DNA from: Acanthococcus lagerstroemiae
Lineage: Eukaryota > Arthropoda > Insecta > Hemiptera > Eriococcidae
Assembly (NCBI GenBank): GCA_031841125.1
Contig: CM063108.1
Coordinates: forward strand, 50,366,122 to 50,430,121
Length of the DNA: 64,000 bases
Reading direction: 5' to 3'
A program made the position numbers and the translations under genes. The notes under the pieces were generated by a model. It had not been told where the DNA came from. It did not search any database and saw only the letters and a program-made list of their open reading frames with translations. Below, piece after piece: positions 57,280 to 64,000 of the stretch. Numbering within the stretch: position 1 is the stretch's first letter; each line of letters starts with the position of its first letter.

Positions 57280-57860
57280 AACGAGATGAAGCAGTCCTTA
57301 AGACAAGCTAAGACTACTCTTTAGTCTTCAATGCTTATGCACGCCTTTTTTATACTCACCAGGACTCACTTGAAACTTCTCAAGACACTTCTCAAACTTA
57401 TTTATGAATTGCTGTAACTCTTTCATCAGACTTATGACTCGTGAAGATCTGATGAAGACCTTTTAGAACTTTTGACGCTTCTCGGGACTTGTATAAATCT
57501 AAGACACCTTAAAACTAAGACACTTCGGTGCTCATTTAAGACGATCACGCACTCAAGACTTTGCATGGCTTCTGTCTAAATGTAATCAACTTTTCAAGAA
57601 TTTCTGCGACAAACTTGATCAAAGACTTACAAAAATTCTTTCATATCGGTTCCAGCTGAACAAACGTTTTCTAGGGCACTTTCAAGAACTTTTAACATTT
57701 GCTAAGACTTCTCAAAACTCGTTCACGGTTCTAAGACTCTTACAGAGTAGCTAAAGATTCTTATAACTCATCCAGAGTCTATAAGCATTCGTCCAGACTT
57801 TCTCACTACAATTATAGAGAGAACTTGGGAGCCCACTCCAAGTTTATGAAAGATTCCCCA
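57280..57860 (+). repeat. Degenerate AAGACT-rich array, block 2
   Basis: Recurrent TAAGACTACT, CTCAAGACACTTCTCAAACT, CTAAGACTTCTCAAAACTCG and TCTAAGACTCTTACAG motifs at irregular 15-25 base spacing, as at 44230-44960. Confidence 0.45.
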
Positions 57861-58689
57861 TAAGAAAAAATCGAAGGTAAATACATAGTAAGCCCGGGAA
57901 ATGAATGAACACGAAATCGCCAGTCAAGGACTCGGTCATTTTTTCTTTCCCATCAAAACATTAATCACGACTACTTTCCAAAAATAAACGAGAAGGAAAA
58001 CGAAAAACGTATTCAACTATATTACGAGAGTATACAATCAATTGGGATATAAACCGGTACTAGAGTGCGCTGCAAAATCACCTGTGCGGGTATTAACGGA
58101 GGGGGGGGGGTGAGGCTGGGTGATCAAAATCGATATTTCCCATCCTTTAACACAGGGAGCAAAGATTGGTAAAGTCTTACAGATTCCATCCATTAATTTG
58201 TTTCGATAACTGTTTCAATTCATAGTCAATGTTACAGAACAATGATTTCAATAAGCATTTGCCCTCAAATAACTCTAAATTTTTCAAAATTCAAAATATC
58301 GAATCATCGTCTGTACACTTCTTATGGGAGCGAATTATTTGATCACCTCAAGTAGAAAGATTCTGAACTCTGCCGCCAGATGTCAGCTACTTAGAGTTTA
58401 AATTCCAATACCAAAAGACATTCGCTTCCCACAAAAGTCAAATGTCACTTGAGGTATCAGGGTTTCTAGATAGTCAGATGTGTCACAAGAAAACAGTGAT
58501 GTAACCAAGGGGGGGGGGGGGTCTGGACCTCTTTTGCTGTTTCGTAAAATAGTGTTTTTTCTAATTTCAACCTACTCTATAACCCCCCCCCCCTCCCCCA
58601 AGGACCAACATTTTTAAAAAGGACCAGATTTGGTCCTACAGAACCAAATCTGGCAACCATATGCATTTCAGATGCTCTTGAACCTCTGT
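57861..58689. other. No recognisable gene; several G/C runs
   Basis: Runs of ten or more G or C at about 58101-58110, 58509-58521 and 58583-58593. No coding sequence seen. Confidence 0.4.
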
Positions 58690-59140
58690 TTAAAACTGGT
58701 TCACATCCGTAAGACTACATTCGAACTCGTTTAAATCTTGTTAATATCTGCTAAGATGCATTAAGACTATCTATTAAAACATTACGACGACTAACTTATG
58801 TCAAAAGTGAAAACTCAAGCGAAACTCGTGAAAACTGATCAAGAATCCTCGCGACTCCAAAAATTCGGTTCAGCCTTATTAAGACTTTGTGGAATTATTT
58901 CAAAAACCATTTAGGCCTAGACGGATGAAATTTTACTTGAAAGACAACTCGATAATCAATAAGGACTGACAGACACTATCAACTTTTGACTGTGTTAAAA
59001 GGCGCATCAAGACTTAAGATACATAGATACTAGGTAAACACTGGCTTTATCAGAATCCTCCATACTCGGCCAAGACTTCTTAAACCCCTTTTTGACTAAA
59101 TGAAGATTCGTTCGAACTGATTGATAAGATGAGCTGTAGG
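58690..59140 (+). repeat. Degenerate AAGACT-rich array, block 3
   Basis: GTAAGACTACATTCGAACTC, GCTAAGATGCATTAAGACTA and TTATTAAGACTTTG-type motifs continue the pattern of blocks 1 and 2. Confidence 0.4.
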
Positions 59141-59731
59141 TACTCAACACAAACAACAAACGAACCTATGGTGAAACAGTATCGAACTACATACACCTAT
59201 CCACTATTTCTCCATATGAGATTATTTTATTTCCCCAATTATGCAAAAGGTAATCGATATTGAGTAACAAATATGGTACGAAGCGATGGGCCCGAAGCTT
59301 TCACACTTCCGTCTACTCACAGAATCACTTCAGGTATTAGCCAATTGAATTACAATTATTGCAAGCCCCGAGCACCAGATTCTCTCAAAGCTTAAACCTG
59401 ATCAAACTCATCATGTCATACTTCTAACCAAAGGAATTCAACATCAATAGTGTTTCGGATGGGCTTCACCCGCTGCTATTGTAATATCACTGATACAAAT
59501 CAGATCAGAAAGATATATCTACCCAATCAAAACTCAAATCTACTTGCAAATGAGGGAAGTTCTAATCAATGCAACGAGTTTTACAGTTCGACCCAACTGG
59601 CATTCACAACTATGGTATCCATAATAGTTGAATAATATAAGGTTTGTAATGTCCTATCAAGCTGGTAAGCTGACAAGTACCGTGGTAAATGCCAGTATCT
59701 ATGAACAGATCTTTGTAGCAGGCACAAATTA
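59141..59731. other. No recognisable gene
   Basis: Nothing beyond a 61-codon frame at 59450-59635 without motif. Confidence 0.4.
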
Positions 59732-59847
59732 CTGACCCACTGAACAAGAACCGTTCATACATATCACCTGAATTTCTGAAATGGAATTTCTGACCCACTG
59801 AACAAGAACCGTTCATACATATCACCTGAATTTCTGAAATGGAATTT
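59732..59847 (+). repeat. Perfect 58-bp tandem duplication
   Basis: CTGACCCACTGAACAAGAAC onward at 59732-59789 is repeated exactly at 59790-59847. Confidence 0.95.
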
Positions 59848-62170
59848 CTAACTCCAACTTGTAGCTTTTAGCATTCGTGTGTGAGTGGGCGCTATATGCG
59901 CCGAGCGCTCTGACTTTGCAGTCCATTGTACTATGCTTTTAGCATTTACGCAATGTAATTTAAAAGCTAGCTTGTTAGCTTGTAAAAAAGCCAAAGTGAA
60001 AACCCCATTACTGGTTTGTCAAACTGTGAGAGATTGTAAGCGGAACAAATTTCAACCTTAGAACATTACTTCTTTCACTCCGTTCCAAATAGAACACAGA
60101 TAATTATGCCATCAAAAAAGCCCCGGAATAAAGTCATTTTCCCAGTACACTGTAAAATAGAGTCGGTAGTACACTACAGCGTATTCCAAGTAACTAGCTC
60201 TGAAATACGTCGGGTTGATTATTACAATTTACCTGGGCCGTTCGATCAGGGAGTACATTTCAAATTACATAATTATGTACATACCGTATCCATTCATGTT
60301 GTATCATTAATCCAGTGAAGTAAAGGCACATTACGCACAAACAACATTATACACACAATTCAACTACATAAATCTACATATAACCCGAAGTACGCACTAC
60401 GCAGCAAGAATGTACAGAACAGATAATTAATGAAACATCGAACAATCGGAAACACACTCCAACCGATTTTCCGGATTACGCAAACACGAAATAAAATTTT
60501 GAACACTATGCCGTACGTTTCTTGAGATTTCAAAATGGCAGACACGTTCACGTCAGAACAGAGACAACAACGATAGCAACCAATTAACTGATACAGACGG
60601 GTACAACGAATACTAAAAAACCGAACGACGCACCCGACGATCAAAGCAAAAGGGCATGCAGCAACCAGTCAAGGACATGAAGCCACTACGTATACGTAGG
60701 GTTGCCAACTAAAAAAAAAAAGTAATGGCGTAATCACAGCTGCAATTCCGTTACACTTTCGTTATTTTCGCAACAGATTCGAAAGTTCATTTCGTTTTGG
60801 GTTTCTGATATGAGTTTTAGGGCAAGCTCCCGAAACTATTTGCGTTTTGGAACACATTCGAATCGCGAATTACTTTTGTTCCGTTTGCGAATAGTTTCGA
60901 AACAGTTCAGGGATTGCAACCTTGGGCGTATGTGCGTGTACTGTACTTGATATTTTCGTAGAATTTCAAGCTGATGGCTCTGTCTAGATGGACGGTGATC
61001 GTTTTGTGTATGCATTCGGTCTGCTTCTACTCGCAAAAATTATTTCCCATGTTCTGGGGATCGGGAAAATTAAATGAGAAGGCTAGGAATGAAAATAATG
61101 AAAAGGCAGAACATCCACTGTAAACATACTTGGCGGGATAATCGCACTCAGAGTTTTTATAATATGGATATCTATATCGTGTACATGTCTGTGACGTTTT
61201 CTTTTTGGGCTCTCGTCGGCAGTGTTGCTCTTAATTTAACTAATTTTCCATTACGCAAGATTTCTTAGGAGTAAAAGATGCGAAAACCGTCGAAGTGTAA
61301 ATTTTCAATTTTTGGACGTACTACCTTCTCATTTTTAGGTAAGAAAAAATATTGAAATACTGTGCGTCTGCCGGACACTGATACTCGCAAATAAAATAAA
61401 ACTCTTACACCCTCTAGCGGACCAGATATATGGCTCCAAAATTTTGACAATTAGCACTAGACCGATAGACCAATAGGTGGCATTTGACCTTATGCCACAG
61501 CCGGTCAAAAGAAAAAAAAAACAAAACAAAAAAACAAAAAACATGACACAGGTAACGATATCACGAGGGATTCCGAAAATGCTGCATATTTTGTTGTTTC
61601 TTTTTCTCTTGAAGTAGGTAGGGAATATACATGTTATTTTTGCAACTCATAGAATTTCAAGAAGAATGAGCCGTAGTTTATCGAGCATATTTTGGCACAT
61701 TCTAGGTATCAAGGCATGTTTAGCATATTTTCTGGTTTTTTAGAGCACAAAATATTCAAGAATATTTGAACATTTTCCACTATTTTTCCGGAATATTTCC
61801 AATACTTTCAATATTGTACTATTTTTGTCTTCCAGGAAAGTAAAACCGCAACAACTACAACTTCTTACAACCCAAAAAGTCCCCCCCCCCTTTACAACAA
61901 AGTCAAATGTATTCAGTGTTCGCCTGTGGAAAAAGACTTTTCACAGAGTACCTTAGGACCATTTTCTTTCGCATATTGATTAAGTAGCATTTTTCTTCTA
62001 TTCCGATTCGAACTGATTTCGGATCAATGATCTTCTGATCTAGTAATTCTTATCTGTTCTCCATCGACCCCCCCCCCCTCAAATTATACCAATATTGCTA
62101 TTTTGATAGGGAATATTTAGGCATATTTAGGGATTTTCAGGGAATCTTTTATATTTCACGAAAAGAAAAG
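59848..62170. other. No recognisable gene
   Basis: AT-rich; C-runs at about 61881-61890 and 62068-62078. Minus-strand frames at 60644-60360 and 61544-61265 show no motif. Confidence 0.4.
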
Positions 62171-64000
62171 TAGAGTGGAAGCCGCTTATTAGAAATGCGC
62201 TTTATTGAATTAGTCGCTTAATTGAATGAGATTCTTGAAAACGGTCCGCTTTCAATGTACAACACAGGAAATTGGTCGGTTATTTGAATTAACAATTCGT
62301 TTAATTGAATCACTTTAGGGCTATAATATCGACGCATTCAACTCTTTTTAACTCTTATCGCAAGCAATTTTACTCTGTATCAACCTGTCTCGACAATATG
62401 TTACATTGTAACATGAATATTCGTAGTCTTATCTATACGTAGGTACAAAGAAAATCAGTAGTACTGCAGTTCAACAAGCGTCGGTGAGTCGTATTTTTCA
62501 TCGTTTTAATCAATACAGTAAGTTCTTTTTCTAAAAAAAATGGCAAGTGCGAGTGAAAATGTGACCTGTGGAAAACGACGTGATCGAACGATTCAGGAAA
62601 AATCTGAAATCTTGAAATCGTACGATGAATTGCCGAAGATGAGTCAGTCTGCTGCCGCTGTAGCACTGGGTGTTCCGCAACCGACGTTATGCAGAATTTT
62701 ACGCTCCCGAGATGCAATCCAGAGTGAGTTCTCTTCGAACACTAATGTCTATTCTAAAAAAAGAAAACGAACCGGAAAGGACGCAGACGTTGAAACGGCC
62801 TTAAAAGACTGGTTTACTCTTGCACGCGCTAAAAATGCTCCCTTGAGCGGCCCCCTCTTACGCAAAAAAGCTAATGATTTAGCAGAAAAAATGGGGAAAA
62901 ATTTTGAGGCCACTGAAGGATGGTTCAATCGGTGGAAAAAGAGAGAGAATATCGTTTATCGGAAATCATGTGGCGAACAACGGGATGCGGACGTAAAAGG
63001 AGCTGATGTATGGTTAAAAGAAGAATGGCCTAGGTTAGCTGCGAGGTATGCCCCTGACGATGTGTATAATGCGGATGAAACCGCACTGTATTACAGAGCG
63101 ATGCCAGAGACGACCTTCATGTTCAAGGACGAAAATGCCAAAGGATGTAAAATCGCAAAGGACCGCATCACAGTGTTGACCTGTGTGAGCTTGACGGGGG
63201 AGAAAGAAAAGTTGATGGTCATTGGAAAAAGTAAAGCTCCACGCTGTTTCAAGAATGTGTCGACCCTACCAGTTGATTACCATGCAAATCAAAATGCTTG
63301 GATGACTTCGCTGCTTTTTATCGATTTCTTGAAGCAGTGGGACCGTCGGCTTCGTCGTAATATTCTTTTATTAATAGACAATTGTCCTGCGCATAAATTT
63401 GACTGCGGTTTGAAGCATATTGAAGTTGCTCTTTTACCAGCAAATACGACCTCCTTGATTCAACCGTGCGATCAAGGTGTTATAAAAACTTTGAAGTCTC
63501 ATTACCGCACTGAGATAAGGCGAAAGATAATCCAGGAAGTCGATAGTGACCTGACGAAGCTTTCAGCAAATGAATTATGCAGAAAAATCGATCTTCTCTC
63601 CGCGGTTCATTTGTTGGCACAGGCTTGGAAGCGCGTAACACCTGTCTGTATTCGCAACTGCTTCCGAAAAGGCGGTTTTTCATTGACACCTCTTGATGAC
63701 GTTGATTCCATCGTTGGTACTGACGATTTTGAAATTCCTGATGACCTTACTTCGGATGCGTTCCAAGAATGGCTGGCCATTGACGAACATGAACCCACTA
63801 CCGCTGCTGTGAATGAAGACGATATTTGCTCGCGCATTATGGAGGCAAAAAGACAAACAGGAACAGAGGAAGAATCGGACGACGAGGATGAGGTGGGAAC
63901 AACCGTACAATTTCCAACATCGAAGAAAATAGAAGATGCATTAACCGTTTTAAGACAGGTTGTGCAATGTAGAGGAGAGGAGGAAGAGTTTGATTCTCAT
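62171..64000 (+). mobile_element. Tigger/pogo DNA transposon, left part
   Basis: TAGAGTGGAAGCCGCTTATT at 62171 looks like a pogo/Tigger terminal repeat after a TA dinucleotide, followed by repeated TTGAATTAGTCGCTTAATTG-like subterminal motifs to about 62320. The transposase ORF follows. The right end lies beyond the window, so terminal repeat and TA duplication cannot be checked. Confidence 0.75.
62540..64000 (+). CDS. Tigger-type (pogo family) DDD transposase, open to window end
   Basis: The ATG at 62540, after a short A-run, opens an unbroken frame of 487 codons to the last base. Residues about 10-60 form a Psq/CENP-B type helix-turn-helix (TIQEKSEILKSYDELPKMSQ; SAAAVALGVPQPTLCRILRS). Residues about 90-150 form the second, CENP-B-like DNA-binding domain (PLLRKKANDLAEKMGKNFEA; GWFNRWKKRENI). 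The DDE_1 domain has D179 (VYNADETALYYRAMPE), D280 (ILLLIDNCPAHKF) and D311 (LIQPCDQGVIK), giving a DD30D triad typical of pogo/Tigger. The tail is acidic (EEESDDEDE). Members are usually about 450-600 residues, so only the last part is likely missing. No stop or frameshift is seen, so the gene may be intact or recently so; alternatively it is a domesticated copy. Confidence 0.93.
   Translation, partial: MASASENVTCGKRRDRTIQEKSEILKSYDELPKMSQSAAAVALGVPQPTLCRILRSRDAIQSEFSSNTNVYSKKRKRTGKDADVETALKDWFTLARAKNAPLSGPLLRKKANDLAEKMGKNFEATEGWFNRWKKRENIVYRKSCGEQRDADVKGADVWLKEEWPRLAARYAPDDVYNADETALYYRAMPETTFMFKDENAKGCKIAKDRITVLTCVSLTGEKEKLMVIGKSKAPRCFKNVSTLPVDYHANQNAWMTSLLFIDFLKQWDRRLRRNILLLIDNCPAHKFDCGLKHIEVALLPANTTSLIQPCDQGVIKTLKSHYRTEIRRKIIQEVDSDLTKLSANELCRKIDLLSAVHLLAQAWKRVTPVCIRNCFRKGGFSLTPLDDVDSIVGTDDFEIPDDLTSDAFQEWLAIDEHEPTTAAVNEDDICSRIMEAKRQTGTEEESDDEDEVGTTVQFPTSKKIEDALTVLRQVVQCRGEEEEFDSH

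Noticed and set aside
1..64000. CRISPR array or bacterial operon structure
   Set aside because: No regularly spaced identical repeats with unique spacers; spliced genes and retrotransposons show a eukaryotic genome.

Overview
This is eukaryotic, almost certainly arthropod and probably insect, DNA. The sequence shows spliced transposase genes with GT-AG introns, arthropod-type core promoters (TATA box with a TCAGT/GCAGTT initiator about 31 bp downstream), an R1-type non-LTR retrotransposon, BEL/Pao and Ty3/gypsy pieces, a tRNA-derived SINE, and Harbinger, hAT, piggyBac and Tigger DNA transposons. I cannot name a species. No host protein-coding gene is recognised with confidence: the window is a transposon-dense, intergenic-like landscape with at most one or two candidate host exons or promoters (34698-34797, 35696-35730, 27889-27924).

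Layout. 1-4540: a mosaic LTR element. Two LTR copies (1-407 and from 3427) are nearly identical, but the interior is a patchwork of gypsy RNase H/integrase, an AT-rich unidentified gene, a GC-rich segment and a non-LTR RT tail. 5275-10300: a SINE fragment, a MITE (7845-8242) and an LTR-like promoter. 11210-17717: a 6.5 kb LTR-type element with a 4-bp target duplication (AGTT), inserted into an open reading frame. It carries a coiled-coil Gag-like ORF and a retropepsin-like ORF but no recognisable RT. 19469-21072: a region with a recurrent 11-mer and a 43-bp tandem repeat. 21420-24400: a decayed RTE-type retrotransposon on the minus strand. 30579-33618: an unknown ORF, a piggyBac fragment and the 5' half of an R1-clade element.

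35809-40475 is a complete PIF/Harbinger transposon: TTA duplications, perfect 28-bp inverted repeats, an intact four-exon Myb-like gene (299 aa) and a convergent intact six-exon DDE transposase (349 aa). 40690-42895: truncated RTE and BEL/Pao pieces. 44230-44960, 57280-57860 and 58690-59140: diffuse AAGACT-rich degenerate arrays. 46387-46831: a SINE flanked by unusually long (about 122 bp) direct repeats; a second SINE lies at 47411-47640.

50006-54189 is a set of nested hAT-like elements. The outer element has an 8-bp duplication. Inside it sit a 1.13 kb element, which itself holds a 301-bp element, and a separate 164-bp element; each has its own 8-bp duplication (two are 7/8 matches). The window ends in a Tigger/pogo element whose transposase is open from 62540 to the last base.

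The window therefore holds two independent DNA transposons with uninterrupted transposase frames (Harbinger and Tigger), beside many non-autonomous hAT derivatives for which no hAT transposase is present here.
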